A DNA stretch of 64,000 nucleotides from Cryobacterium aureum (lineage in GTDB: Bacteria > Actinomycetota > Actinomycetes > Actinomycetales > Microbacteriaceae). The notes under the pieces were generated by a model. That model did not search any database. It was not told where the DNA came from and worked only from the letters and a program-made list of their open reading frames with translations. Location of the stretch: assembly GCF_002954245.1 (NCBI RefSeq), contig NZ_PPTG01000045.1:48014-112013 (forward strand), in the 5' to 3' direction. Positions 8,754-17,198 of this stretch are shown one piece after another. The position numbers and the translations under genes were made by a program. Position 1 is the first letter of the stretch; the number at the start of each line of letters is the position of its first letter.

Positions 8754-10100
8754 TCAGACGCCGATCAGCTGCGGGTTCGGCAGGGTACTACTGGGTGCGG
8801 TGGATGCCGGTGGCCGGGCTGCCAGCATCCGCTCGAGGGCGACCCGCGCGTGATCGGCCACATCGGCAGAGACCGTGATCTGATTGAGCACCTCGCCCGG
8901 TGCCTCGCCGCCGCCGATCAGTGCTTCGAGCACCCAGGCCAGGTAACCGGCGTGGATGCGATACATGGTCGAGCAGGGGCAGATCACCGGGTCGAGGCAG
9001 AAAATCTCGTGCTCGGGGTGCTGGGCAGCCAGCCGGTTTACCAGGTTGATCTCGGTGCCGATGGCGAAGGTCGTGCCGGCCGGGGCCGCGGCGATGGCTT
9101 TGGCGATGAAGTCGGTAGAGCCGGCCGAGTCGGCGGCGTCGACGACAGCCATCGGGCATTCCGGGTGCACCAAGACCCGCACACCCGGGTGTTCGACGCG
9201 GGCGGCCTCGATCTGCGGCACGGTGAAGCGGCGGTGCACGCTGCAGAAACCGTGCCAGAGCACGACGCGTGCGGCCGCGAGCTCGTCGGCCGTGTTTCCA
9301 CCGAGCGGTTTGGCCGGGTTCCACATCGGCATCGCATCGAGCGGCACGCCCATAGCCTTAGCGGTGTTGCGGCCGAGGTGCTGGTCGGGAAAGAACAGAA
9401 CGCGCTGGCCGCGTTCGAAGGCCCACTCAAGCACTGCCTGGGCGTTCGACGAGGTGCAGACGATGCCGCCGTGCTCGCCGCAGAAGCCCTTGAGCGCGGC
9501 GGAGGAATTCATGTAGGTGACCGGAATCACCGGAACCCGGCCGGAGGCGTCCGCTTCGGTCCCGTACAGCTCTTCGAGCTGCTCCCAGCATTCGGTGACC
9601 GAGTCGATGTCGGCCATGTCGGCCATCGAGCAGCCAGCGGCCAAGTTCGGCAGGATCACGGCCTGGTCTGGCCCGGAGAGCAGGTCGGCAGTTTCGGCCA
9701 TGAAGTGCACGCCGCAGAACACGATCGCGGCCGCGTCGGGGCGGCTCTGCGTGGCCTGGGCGAGCTGAAAGCTGTCGCCGACGAAATCGGCGTGGCGCAG
9801 CACTTCGTCGCGCTGGTAGAAGTGGCCGAGAATCACGACCGAGTCACCGAGGACGTTCTTGGCCTCGACGATGCGGGCGCTGAGTTCTTCGGGCGAGGCG
9901 GTGCGGTAGCGCTCGGGCAGCGCTCCCTGACGCGGAGATCCGGCCGGAATCACGTCGCCCATCGACGAACCCGGCCCGTAGCCGGGCGTGCCGGCGTCGA
10001 ATTCCCACGGCGCGGTCGCCAGGTCGGGGCTGCACGTGCTGCCGGCGGCATTGCCGGTGCCGATGAGACGAATGGTGGTCTCGACCGAGGGAATAGTCAT
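8754..10100 (-). CDS. nadA: Quinolinate synthase A
   Basis: 448 residues from ATG 10100, chosen because AAGGAG lies directly upstream; a longer open frame reaches 10226 but would run inside the nrtR gene. NadA condenses iminoaspartate with dihydroxyacetone phosphate to quinolinate and needs a 4Fe-4S cluster. Cluster-binding cysteines are expected in AAGCSMADMADIDS, in GGIVCTSSNAQAVLEW and in the C-terminal FCLDPVICPCSTMYRIH. Other conserved parts are ILGHFYQRDEVLRHADFVGDS and VHPECPMAVVDAADSAGSTD. One base separates it from nadB. The long form with an N-terminal extension is typical of actinobacteria. Confidence 0.95.
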   Translation of the reverse strand: MTIPSVETTIRLIGTGNAAGSTCSPDLATAPWEFDAGTPGYGPGSSMGDVIPAGSPRQGALPERYRTASPEELSARIVEAKNVLGDSVVILGHFYQRDEVLRHADFVGDSFQLAQATQSRPDAAAIVFCGVHFMAETADLLSGPDQAVILPNLAAGCSMADMADIDSVTECWEQLEELYGTEADASGRVPVIPVTYMNSSAALKGFCGEHGGIVCTSSNAQAVLEWAFERGQRVLFFPDQHLGRNTAKAMGVPLDAMPMWNPAKPLGGNTADELAAARVVLWHGFCSVHRRFTVPQIEAARVEHPGVRVLVHPECPMAVVDAADSAGSTDFIAKAIAAAPAGTTFAIGTEINLVNRLAAQHPEHEIFCLDPVICPCSTMYRIHAGYLAWVLEALIGGGEAPGEVLNQITVSADVADHARVALERMLAARPPASTAPSSTLPNPQLIGV

Positions 10101-10137
10101 GGTCGTGCTCCTTGAGAATAAAGAGGGGTGAGGGGAT

Positions 10138-10857
10138 TTAGCGGGTCGGTCCCGGTGGGTCGTGTTCGCTGGCCCGATCGTCGTAGCGGTACAGTCGCGC
10201 CGGCCGATGCCGGGCACCGGCCACATGTTGATCGGTGCTGATCAGGGTGCCGCTCGACTCCATCGACCGCCGAAAATTGGCCGGGTCGAGCGCCTTTTGC
10301 AGCACGGCCTCGTGCACCTCGCGCAGCTGGGCCAGGGTGAACGTGTCACCGAGAAAGGCATGGGCGATTCGCGCGTATTCCACCTTGGTGCGGAGCCGCC
10401 AGAGCGCGTATTCCACGATGCGGTTGTGGTCAAAAGCCAGTGGCGGCAGTTGATCGGCCGCAAACCAACGCACGTTTTCCCCAACGGATGCCCGCTCCGC
10501 GACCTCCGAACGCACCAGCGCCCAGTACACGACGGAGACGACGCGAAGCCCGGGGGAGCGGTCGATGTCACCGAAGGTATAGAGCTGTTCCAGATAGCGC
10601 GGGGACAGGTCTGTGGTCTCGCGCAGAGTGCGGCCGGCGGCGGCGGCGAGCTCTTCGTCGGCCGGCAGCCATCCGCCGGGCAGCGCCCACAGGTCTCGGT
10701 GCGGGTCGCGGGTGCGCCGCACCAGAGGCAGCCAGAGTGTCTTCAGGCCTGACTCGTCGTCGGGGCGCAGCGCGAAGATAACCGTGGAAACCGCGAGGGT
10801 CGCCTGCACGCTGCCGCGCTCGAGTGGGCTCTGCTCGGTCAGGTGGTGCTCCAGCAC
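10138..10857 (-). CDS. nrtR: NrtR-type regulator: degenerate Nudix domain plus winged helix
   Basis: 239 residues from GTG 10857. The N-terminal half is a Nudix fold (VSTVIFALRP ... LWALPGGWLPADEE) and the C-terminal half, from about residue 145, is the helical wing typical of NrtR (KVEYARIAHAFLGDTFTLAQLREVHEAVLQKALDPANFRRSM). The Nudix box is degenerate: the GX5E start is present but the REUXEE core reads RTLRETTDL, so hydrolysis is unlikely and ligand sensing (ADP-ribose or related NAD metabolites in studied NrtRs) is expected. It is the first gene of the nad operon, 37 bases upstream of nadA. A palindrome lies about 50 bases upstream of its start. Confidence 0.88.
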   Translation of the reverse strand: MLEHHLTEQSPLERGSVQATLAVSTVIFALRPDDESGLKTLWLPLVRRTRDPHRDLWALPGGWLPADEELAAAAGRTLRETTDLSPRYLEQLYTFGDIDRSPGLRVVSVVYWALVRSEVAERASVGENVRWFAADQLPPLAFDHNRIVEYALWRLRTKVEYARIAHAFLGDTFTLAQLREVHEAVLQKALDPANFRRSMESSGTLISTDQHVAGARHRPARLYRYDDRASEHDPPGPTR

Positions 10858-10909
10858 GGGGGTCCAGTCGTAAAGGTCGGTGTGACTTTAACTGCTGGGT
10901 CCATCATAT

Positions 10910-10922
10910 AGTCAAATTGACT
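10910..10922. promoter_or_regulatory. Candidate NrtR operator
   Basis: AGTCAAATTGACT is a perfect 6+1+6 palindrome located between the nrtR start (10857) and the end of the next minus-strand gene (10945). It is the only strong dyad in this short AT-richer gap and is placed where an autoregulated nad operon promoter must lie. No clear -10/-35 pair could be fixed. Confidence 0.45.
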
Positions 10923-10944
10923 CAAACACAGGAATGTTTCAGAG

Positions 10945-11709
10945 TCAGGCTCCGCGGGCGGCCGCGGCGGCCTCGCGGGCACCGGATCGACTGATGCCCA
11001 TGCCGGTTACGCCCCACAGAGTAACCCGGGCCATCGCCTCGATAGCGATGCGCGGGCTCATCTTCGACGATCCGCGTACCCGCTCGACGAAGGTGATCGG
11101 TACCTCGACGACGTGCAGGTTCGCGCGCACGGCGTGCAGCAGCATTTCGATTTGAAAGCAGTAGCCGAGGCTGTCGACACTGGAGAGGTCCATGCGCTCG
11201 AGTGCCCTGGCCGAGTAGACGCGGTAGCCGCCGGTGGCGTCGCGCTGCGGCAGCCGCAGCAGCAGCCGGGAATACCAGGAGCCGCCGCGGGAGAGTGCTC
11301 GCCGGTGCCAGGGCCAATTCTCGATGGCCCCTCCGGGTACCCAGCGTGAGCCCATCACCACATCGGCCGTGGCTGCGGCATCGAGCAGGGTGCCCAGCTG
11401 CTCCGGCAGGTGGGAGCCATCGGCGTCGAGCTGCACCAACCGGGTGTAGCCGCGGCCGAGGCCCCAGCCGAAGCCGTCGAGGTACGCCGCGCCGAGGCCG
11501 GTCTTCTCGGTGCGGTGCAGCACGTGAACACTGGAATCCCGCACCGCGATCGCGTCGGCGAGGGCGCCGGTGCCGTCGGGAGAAGCGTCATCGACGACCA
11601 AAATGTGTACCTCGGGCACACTGGAGCGCAGCCGACCCACGATCGAGGCAATGTTTTCGGCCTCGTTGTAGGTCGGCACGAGTACCAGCGTGGTGGAGTT
11701 GGTGGGCAC
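10945..11709 (-). CDS. Polyprenol monophosphomannose synthase (GT2, Ppm1/DPM1-like)
   Basis: 254 residues. It transfers mannose from GDP-mannose to polyprenyl phosphate on the inner face of the membrane, giving the donor used by membrane mannosyltransferases. The sequence opens with TLVLVPTYNEAENI, has the nucleotide-binding HILVVDDASPDGTG and the metal-binding DXD-like LVQLDADGSHLPEQL, then VVMGSRWVPGGAIENWP and DATGGYRVYSARAL, all diagnostic of DPM1-type enzymes. There is no C-terminal membrane domain, as usual in actinobacteria where the acyltransferase/membrane partner is separate. The neighbouring 515-residue glycosyltransferase (4 bases upstream in the same direction) is a plausible user of its product. 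Confidence 0.9.
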   Translation of the reverse strand: MPTNSTTLVLVPTYNEAENIASIVGRLRSSVPEVHILVVDDASPDGTGALADAIAVRDSSVHVLHRTEKTGLGAAYLDGFGWGLGRGYTRLVQLDADGSHLPEQLGTLLDAAATADVVMGSRWVPGGAIENWPWHRRALSRGGSWYSRLLLRLPQRDATGGYRVYSARALERMDLSSVDSLGYCFQIEMLLHAVRANLHVVEVPITFVERVRGSSKMSPRIAIEAMARVTLWGVTGMGISRSGAREAAAAARGA

Positions 11710-11713
11710 GACG

Positions 11714-13261
11714 TTACCTCGTCATTTCGATGATGCGAGTGCGGTTGACCACTGTCGTGTCGGCGACGCGGAAACCCTGGATTTGAAGCGTGTGGACATC
11801 CGTTTCTTTCCGTGAATCTGCACTCCCCGAGTATTGCAGCAGCCACACCGTGTTGAGGTTCGCCACGGTCGGCAGAACGTCGGTCAGCGGTGCGACCTCG
11901 TCCCACAGCCACGTTGTGTCAGCGTACGAGCGGGTCAGGGTCACGTCGCGCAGGCCGGCGAAGGCGTTGGGGTAGAGATGCATGGCCAACCGGGGCAGGC
12001 GTGACGGGCGCACGCTCTGGTCGAAGACGACGCCATCGCCTGGTGCCGCCCGGGCGGCGATGATGGCGGCTGCCTGGCGCCAATCGCTACCCTCGTTCTT
12101 GCCGTAGTCACCGCGTTGCACCGCATAGGCGGGCACAATGACGGCCACGAGCGCGACCATGACCGCGGCTCGGAGCCAGTTGTTGGCCAGTGCCGCCACG
12201 CCAACGGCGATCACAATGCCCACCGCCGGGGTGCACAGCGAGAGGTAACGCAGCGAATACATCGGCGTGACCAGCTGAGTGCCGACGAGCAGAATCGCGC
12301 TCGGCACCAGCATCCAGGCCAGAAAAATCGTCAGTTCCGCGCGGCCCGGCCGGCCGGCCGGCCGTTGTGCGCCGGGGCGCCGCAGGAATACCGTTATCAC
12401 GGCCACGATAATGAGCGACCAGGCCATGATCGCCACCGGAATGGTGTCGAACCACTGCATGACGGCCGCTTCGCTCACGCTGACAAGCGGTCGTCGGCCG
12501 ATGAAGGCGATTTGTTCCCGCTGCGCCGAGCCAGCCAGGACCATCGGGGCGGCCAGCAGCAGCCCGAGCGCGCTCGCGCCCACCCAGATGACGAGGCTGC
12601 GCCACAGCGGATGCCGGCCGTTCAGCAGGAGAACCGCCACCGCGTGTACTGGTAGCAGCAGCGCCAAAAACAGGAAGACGTAGATGCCGAGTGCGAGCAA
12701 CAGGGAATAGGCGCCCCAGAGCAAGATCTGTCGGCGTGGACTATGGTTGCCGCTGCGCAGTGCCAGCACGAGGAGCACGGTCAGCCAGACTCCGATGGCC
12801 GTTGCGATGGCGGTGGATCGCGCTTCCGAGCCCATATAGGTCACTCGCGGAATGATCATAAAGACCAGTCCGCCGGCGATGGCAACCCGCGACCCCATGA
12901 AGAATCGCGCCAGAACAACCGTTCCCGCCGCCGCGACACCGATCGCGATCGCGCTCGGCAGCCGGGTGGCCAGCTCGGATGCGCCGAACAGGTCGATCCA
13001 GCCGTGCAGAAACAGGTAGTAGAGGCCGTGCACGGCATCGACGTTCTCGAGCATGCCAAACAGCGAGGGGAGCGATCGTTCGGCCGACATGACGCTGGCC
13101 GCCTCATCGCCCCAATACGACGGTTGCCAGGACCACGCGAATGACACCAAAAAGGCCACGAGGCCCACGAGGCCGGCCGACCAGCCGGGGGAGCGCCGCT
13201 GCCACAGGCGTCGTCCGGCTACCGGAGATGCCACGAGATGCGGTGCGAGAACGGAGGTCAC
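11714..13261 (-). CDS. Multi-spanning glycosyltransferase, GT39/PMT-like mannosyltransferase
   Basis: 515 residues with about ten to eleven membrane segments. After the first segment (LVGLVAFLVSFAWSWQPSYW) comes an extracytoplasmic loop with GDEAASVMSAERS, the acidic pair expected for GT-C enzymes using lipid-linked sugars, followed by VDAVHGLYYLFLHGWIDLFG and LATRLPSAIAIG, typical of GT39/ArnT-like proteins. The C-terminal ~130 residues form an external domain. It lies 4 bases upstream of the polyprenol-phosphate-mannose synthase gene in the same operon, which suggests polyprenyl-P-mannose as donor. The acceptor (protein or glycopolymer) is unknown. Confidence 0.8.
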   Translation of the reverse strand: MTSVLAPHLVASPVAGRRLWQRRSPGWSAGLVGLVAFLVSFAWSWQPSYWGDEAASVMSAERSLPSLFGMLENVDAVHGLYYLFLHGWIDLFGASELATRLPSAIAIGVAAAGTVVLARFFMGSRVAIAGGLVFMIIPRVTYMGSEARSTAIATAIGVWLTVLLVLALRSGNHSPRRQILLWGAYSLLLALGIYVFLFLALLLPVHAVAVLLLNGRHPLWRSLVIWVGASALGLLLAAPMVLAGSAQREQIAFIGRRPLVSVSEAAVMQWFDTIPVAIMAWSLIIVAVITVFLRRPGAQRPAGRPGRAELTIFLAWMLVPSAILLVGTQLVTPMYSLRYLSLCTPAVGIVIAVGVAALANNWLRAAVMVALVAVIVPAYAVQRGDYGKNEGSDWRQAAAIIAARAAPGDGVVFDQSVRPSRLPRLAMHLYPNAFAGLRDVTLTRSYADTTWLWDEVAPLTDVLPTVANLNTVWLLQYSGSADSRKETDVHTLQIQGFRVADTTVVNRTRIIEMTR

Positions 13262-13390
13262 CCCATGAACCTACCCAGCAAATGTTAACGGGAGCCTTCG
13301 AAAACCCCCGAGTTGCCTGCGAAGACCAATCCTTTCGCCGGTCGGCACCGGTATCGGCACTGTGATCGGGCGGCCAGCTAGGCTTTCGCC

Positions 13391-14251
13391 ATGACTCAAG
13401 GCACCGCACCGCACGAATTCAGCACGCACAAATCCGCCACAGATGAATCCAATGCGGTCGGCGTGGCCGTTGCCCAATTCGCCCCGGGATCCGATCGGGC
13501 GCTCAATCTCGCCACCATGCGGCAGCTGGCTGCGACGGCCGCCGCGCGCGGCGCCCAGCTTGTCGTTTTTCCCGAGTACTCGGCATTTTTTGAACCGAAA
13601 CTCGGGCCGTCGTTTGTGGCGGCCGCCGAACCGCTGGATGGAGAATTCGTGACCGCGCTGGCCGAGCTCGCCGCCGAGCTCGGCATCCACATTGTGGCCG
13701 GCATGCTCGAAACGACCGCAGACCCGGCCCGATTCTCGAACACGCTCGTCGCTGTCGATCAGACCGGGCGTCTCGTGGCGACCTACCGCAAGCTGCACCT
13801 GTACGACGCTTTCGGCGACCGTGAATCGGAGTGGGTGCTCCCCGGCACCGTGACCGACCCCGAAACCTTCGACGTCGGCGGCCTGCGAGTGGGACTGCAG
13901 ACCTGCTACGACATCCGCTTTCCCGAGGTCACTCGTCGGCTCGTCGACGCCGGAGTCACGGTCGTGCTCGTGCCGTCAGAGTGGGTGCGCGGCCCGCTCA
14001 AGGAACAGCACTGGCGTACCCTGCTGACGGCCAGGGCTCTGGAGAACACCGTTTTTGTGGCGGCTGCTGATCACACCCCGCCGATCGGCGTTGGCACCAG
14101 TCTGATCATTGATCCGATGGGCGTTGCGTTGGCCACCCTCGGCGAGGCAGCGGATGTCACCGTCGCGTTTCTCCCACCGGCCCGCGTCACCGCCGTACGC
14201 ACGATCAATCCGGCCCTGGCGCTCCGCCGCTTCGCCGTCGTGCCGCGCTGA
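13391..14251 (+). CDS. Carbon-nitrogen hydrolase (nitrilase superfamily)
   Basis: 286 residues. The Glu-Lys-Cys triad is visible: Glu in LVVFPEYSAFF (about residue 62), Lys in TYRKLHLYDAF (about 135) and Cys in GLQTCYDIRFPE (about 168). These enzymes hydrolyse amides or nitriles of small molecules; the YDIRFPE context is that of the omega-amidase/Nit2 or general amidohydrolase branch. It has its own divergent promoter region relative to the mannosyltransferase (129 bases between them). Substrate not assignable. Compared with close relatives the first ~20 residues look like an extension, so a downstream start cannot be excluded. Confidence 0.82.
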   Translation: MTQGTAPHEFSTHKSATDESNAVGVAVAQFAPGSDRALNLATMRQLAATAAARGAQLVVFPEYSAFFEPKLGPSFVAAAEPLDGEFVTALAELAAELGIHIVAGMLETTADPARFSNTLVAVDQTGRLVATYRKLHLYDAFGDRESEWVLPGTVTDPETFDVGGLRVGLQTCYDIRFPEVTRRLVDAGVTVVLVPSEWVRGPLKEQHWRTLLTARALENTVFVAAADHTPPIGVGTSLIIDPMGVALATLGEAADVTVAFLPPARVTAVRTINPALALRRFAVVPR

Positions 14252-14266
14252 CCGCACGGCACTCGC

Positions 14267-14659
14267 TTAGCGTTCAGTGACGCTGGCCTTGGTCGCCCGG
14301 GTCTGCGCTGCCGCTCGAATGCCGATGGCCGGTTCTACTCGGGGGATCGCATTGGCGTCAACGGCCGCGCCTTCTTCCGCGGTCACCACGAGCCCCTGCG
14401 AGCTGTTCGCCGAGCGGGTGAGCTGGGCGACCCAGTTCGGGTTGATGGTGGGGGCGTGCCCGCCGGCAAACTTGAAATAGAGCGGAATCGCCGGGTGTAG
14501 CCAGGCAGAGCTACGGCCATCGCCGACGACGGCGGCATCACGCCAGGAAAACAGAAAACTTTCTCCCCGGCGCAGTTTTTGAATGATCACGAGCTGGAGG
14601 TGCGCCAGCATACGATCTTCGAATTCCACGACGACACGGTCGTACGTGAGAGAACCCAT
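14267..14659 (-). CDS. DUF7882-type small protein (often mislabelled ATP-dependent DNA ligase)
   Basis: 130 residues from ATG 14659, preceded by GGAAGTGG; an upstream in-frame ATG (14917) overlaps the next gene and lacks homology-like sequence. The core VEFEDRMLAHLQLVIIQKLRRGE, FLFSWRDAAVVGDGRSSAWL and HPAIPLYFKFAGG matches a compact family common in Microbacteriaceae. Automated pipelines have called such proteins DNA ligase, but no ligase catalytic motif (KXDG) exists here. Residues after about 95 are a low-complexity Ala/Thr-rich tail. Function unknown. It is convergent with the hydrolase gene at 13391 and co-directional with the alpha/beta hydrolase upstream. Confidence 0.7.
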   Translation of the reverse strand: MGSLTYDRVVVEFEDRMLAHLQLVIIQKLRRGESFLFSWRDAAVVGDGRSSAWLHPAIPLYFKFAGGHAPTINPNWVAQLTRSANSSQGLVVTAEEGAAVDANAIPRVEPAIGIRAAAQTRATKASVTER

Positions 14660-14801
14660 GATTGCCACTTCCATTTCGCTGCGATCGGTTACGCTCACGA
14701 AGAGCCCGGCGCCGGAACGAATGAAAGCGAAATATGCACTTTGGCGTGGAACCGGGAACTGCTTCCTACTGTCCTCCGTTTGGGGGGCAAATACAAGATT
14801 T

Positions 14802-15899
14802 TTAGAAAGTGCCCAGCTGACTCGGAGTCGACACAATCGGTAGTGGAACCGCAAATTCGAGTCGGAGCAGTACCTCGAGCGGGCGCTCGATTTGGCCGAA
14901 ATGCCCGGTGCCGGCAATCGTGCTGATTACGCACTGCGGCACGACCTTAAGGAGCTGCCGGTCGTCCTGGGCCGTGACGAACACGTCCCGGTCGCCGTGC
15001 ACCGAACGTACAGGGCAGCTGATCCGCGCCCAGCGCGCTGCGGCGTCATAGGCGCCCGCGCGGGTCGCTGCCAGCACGAAACCGGCCGGCCGCACCTCGG
15101 TGCCGAGGGCGGCGATCACGGTGGCATCGACGGCCTGACCGTACCGAAACAGCGGAGCCACCAGGGTTCGCAGTAGGTCGAGGCGCGTGAGCGCCCGCAC
15201 CAGGCCACGGCCGAGCTGGCCGGTGAGCTGCAGCATCCGCATGGTCTGGAACAGCGCCGAGAAGGCGGGCAGAACCGAGAACCGGCGAACCGGGTGACGA
15301 ACGCTGTCCTGGATCGAAAACGAGGTGGCCGAGACCAGACCGACGGATGCCGTGGCGCGCGTTTCGCTCGCCGCCAGCGCCAGCGCGATGAACCCGCCCA
15401 TGGAGTGACCCACAACATTCCAGCGCTCGTAGCCGAGGGAGCGCGCCAGATCGGCGACCAGCTCGGCCATCGACTCGACGCCCTGCAGTGCACGGTCGGT
15501 CGGAAGGGGCGAGTCGCCCCACCCCGGCAGGTCGGGAATGATGAGATCGGTCAGGTCACGAGCGGTCGCATCGGCGGCCTGCAACAGGGGCGTCCAGGTG
15601 GTCCACGACCCGGCAGCGCCGTGCAGCAGAATGGTCGCGGTGGTGCTCGCGGTACGGCGCCCGTGCCGCACCATGACCGTGCCGCCCTTGAGTCGCATGG
15701 AACTCGTGGTCAGGCCGAAGTGGCGGGCATCGGCGTCGAGCGCGAATGGGCTGTAGCCCAGAACGGTGGCCGGGGGTGCGGGTTTCGGCCGGGTAGGGGC
15801 CTGGGGGCCGGGACGCGGGCCGGGCTTCGGTGAGTCCAGAGCGCCGAGCGGTGCCACGGCGTGGTTTCGGATCGCTGGTCGGGACATCAAGATGCTCAT
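14802..15899 (-). CDS. Alpha/beta hydrolase
   Basis: 365 residues from ATG 15899 (an ATG at 15887 is also possible; one at 15938 lacks support). After a Pro-rich N-terminal ~50 residues the alpha/beta hydrolase fold begins: TILLHGAAGSWTTWTPLL with the oxyanion-hole HG, then DLIIPDLPGWGDSPLP, the nucleophile elbow NVVGHSMGGFIALALA (Ser), a helical cap about residues 190-260, and the acid/base region VRSVHGDRDVFV and IAGTGHFGQIERP, supplying Asp and His. Substrate unknown; cap-bearing hydrolases of this form include esterases and C-C hydrolases. It transcribes away from the ene-reductase at 16057, with a shared 157-base promoter region. Confidence 0.85.
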   Translation of the reverse strand: MSILMSRPAIRNHAVAPLGALDSPKPGPRPGPQAPTRPKPAPPATVLGYSPFALDADARHFGLTTSSMRLKGGTVMVRHGRRTASTTATILLHGAAGSWTTWTPLLQAADATARDLTDLIIPDLPGWGDSPLPTDRALQGVESMAELVADLARSLGYERWNVVGHSMGGFIALALAASETRATASVGLVSATSFSIQDSVRHPVRRFSVLPAFSALFQTMRMLQLTGQLGRGLVRALTRLDLLRTLVAPLFRYGQAVDATVIAALGTEVRPAGFVLAATRAGAYDAAARWARISCPVRSVHGDRDVFVTAQDDRQLLKVVPQCVISTIAGTGHFGQIERPLEVLLRLEFAVPLPIVSTPSQLGTF

Positions 15900-16056
15900 G
15901 GTGGTAGTTCGGTGCCGCAGACAAACCGGATTGCCCACCCGGCCATCCAGCCAATTGACAGGCAGGAATATCGCGCGGCTTGGGCCCGTTGCCGCCTACG
16001 GGTACCCAGGATCTACCTGGTGCCCCCCAACGAACGTGATTGTGAAAGAAGTGCCC

Positions 16057-17130
16057 GTGAATCTCTTTTCTCCGCTGATCCTCGGCGACCTTGAACTCCC
16101 CAACCGTCTCGTCATGGCGCCGCTGACCCGCATCCGCTCCGGCCAGACCGGCGTTCCCGGTGAACTCATTGCCCGGTACTACACGCAGCGGGCCTCTCTC
16201 GGCCTGATCGTGAGTGAGGGCACCTACCCGAGCCACGCCGGCCAGGGTTTTCCCGGCCAGCCCGGGCTCGTTGAGCCAGAGCAACTCGCCGGCTGGAAGG
16301 CCGTGACCGACTCGGTGCACGCCGCCGGCGGTCGCATCGTCGCCCAGGTCATGCACGCCGGACGCGTCACCCATGAGGCGACGACCGGCGGCTTCCCGGT
16401 CGTCGGCCCGAGCGCGATCGCTATCAACGGAACGACGCGCACCTACGACGGCAAACAGGCCTACCCGGTGCCGCACGCGCTGAGCGAAGGCGAACTGCCC
16501 GGCATCATCGCCGAGTTCGTGCTCGCCTCGCGGAATGCCATCGCGGCCGGATTCGATGGCGTAGAGCTGCACGCCGCCAACGGCTACCTGCTGCACGAGT
16601 TCCTCTCGCCCGCCTCCAACGTGCGCGATGACGCCTTCGGCGGCTCGCCGGAGAATCGCGCCCGCTTCGTCATCGACGTCGTGGCCGCCGTTGCCGACGC
16701 GATCGGCGCCGACCGAGTCGGCCTCCGTATCTCGCCGGAACACAACATCCAGGATGCGCTCGAAACGGATGCCGACGACGTCACCGCCACCTATGGTGCC
16801 CTCGTCGACGGGCTGGCCCCGCTCGAATTGGCCTACCTCAGCGTGCTGCATGCCGACCCCCGCGGCGAGTTCGTGCAGAACCTGCGTACCCGTTTCGGTG
16901 GCGTCTTCCTGGTCAACAGCGGATTCGGTGCCATCACCGCGCGCGACGAAGCCCTCGCCCTCGTACGTGACGACATCGCCGACGCCGTCGTGGTCGGTCG
17001 CGCCGCCATTGCGAACCCCGACCTGGTGCGTCGCTGGCGTGACGACCTCCCGGTGAACGAGCCCAACCCGCTCACCTATTACGCCGACGGTGCCGAGGGC
17101 TACACGGACTATCCCGCTCTAGCTTCTTAA
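16057..17130 (+). CDS. Old yellow enzyme family NADH:flavin oxidoreductase / alkene reductase
   Basis: 357 residues from GTG 16057 (GAAAG is 9 bases upstream; GTG 16051 is an alternative). The FMN-binding TIM barrel starts LFSPLILGDLELPNRLVMAPLTR. The family substrate-binding motif with its catalytic residues is VELHAANGYLLHEFLSPASN, followed by GGSPENRARFVIDVV. The C-terminal phosphate-binding loop is VNSGFGAITARDEALALV with VGRAAIANPDLVRR. These enzymes reduce activated C=C bonds of enals, enones or nitro compounds with NAD(P)H and often serve in detoxification. Monocistronic by position; a bidirectional hairpin terminator follows. Confidence 0.92.
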   Translation: MNLFSPLILGDLELPNRLVMAPLTRIRSGQTGVPGELIARYYTQRASLGLIVSEGTYPSHAGQGFPGQPGLVEPEQLAGWKAVTDSVHAAGGRIVAQVMHAGRVTHEATTGGFPVVGPSAIAINGTTRTYDGKQAYPVPHALSEGELPGIIAEFVLASRNAIAAGFDGVELHAANGYLLHEFLSPASNVRDDAFGGSPENRARFVIDVVAAVADAIGADRVGLRISPEHNIQDALETDADDVTATYGALVDGLAPLELAYLSVLHADPRGEFVQNLRTRFGGVFLVNSGFGAITARDEALALVRDDIADAVVVGRAAIANPDLVRRWRDDLPVNEPNPLTYYADGAEGYTDYPALAS

Positions 17131-17152
17131 GTACCCGCGAGCACGCGAAAAG

Positions 17153-17185
17153 TGTCCGTTTGACTCCGTCATCCGGACATTTTTT
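17153..17185. terminator. Terminator hairpin between convergent ene-reductase and aminotransferase
   Basis: TGTCCG (17153-17158) pairs with CGGACA (17174-17179) around a 15-base loop; AAAAG precedes and TTTTTT follows directly (17180-17184), so the hairpin can act on both strands. Confidence 0.65.
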
Positions 17186-17198
17186 GTGCCCTCGCGCT

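Noticed and set aside
8637..10115. A 492-codon plus-strand open frame
   Set aside because: Antisense to nadA with all conserved motifs on the opposite strand.
12346..12363. GGCC-rich repeat (CCGGCCGGCCGG type)
   Set aside because: It lies within the membrane glycosyltransferase gene and is explained by Ala/Gly/Arg codons in a cytoplasmic loop; no sign of function.
16021..16056. N-terminal extension of the ene-reductase back to 15766
   Set aside because: The extra ~97 codons overlap the divergent alpha/beta hydrolase and carry no FMN-barrel sequence; the barrel starts at GTG 16057.
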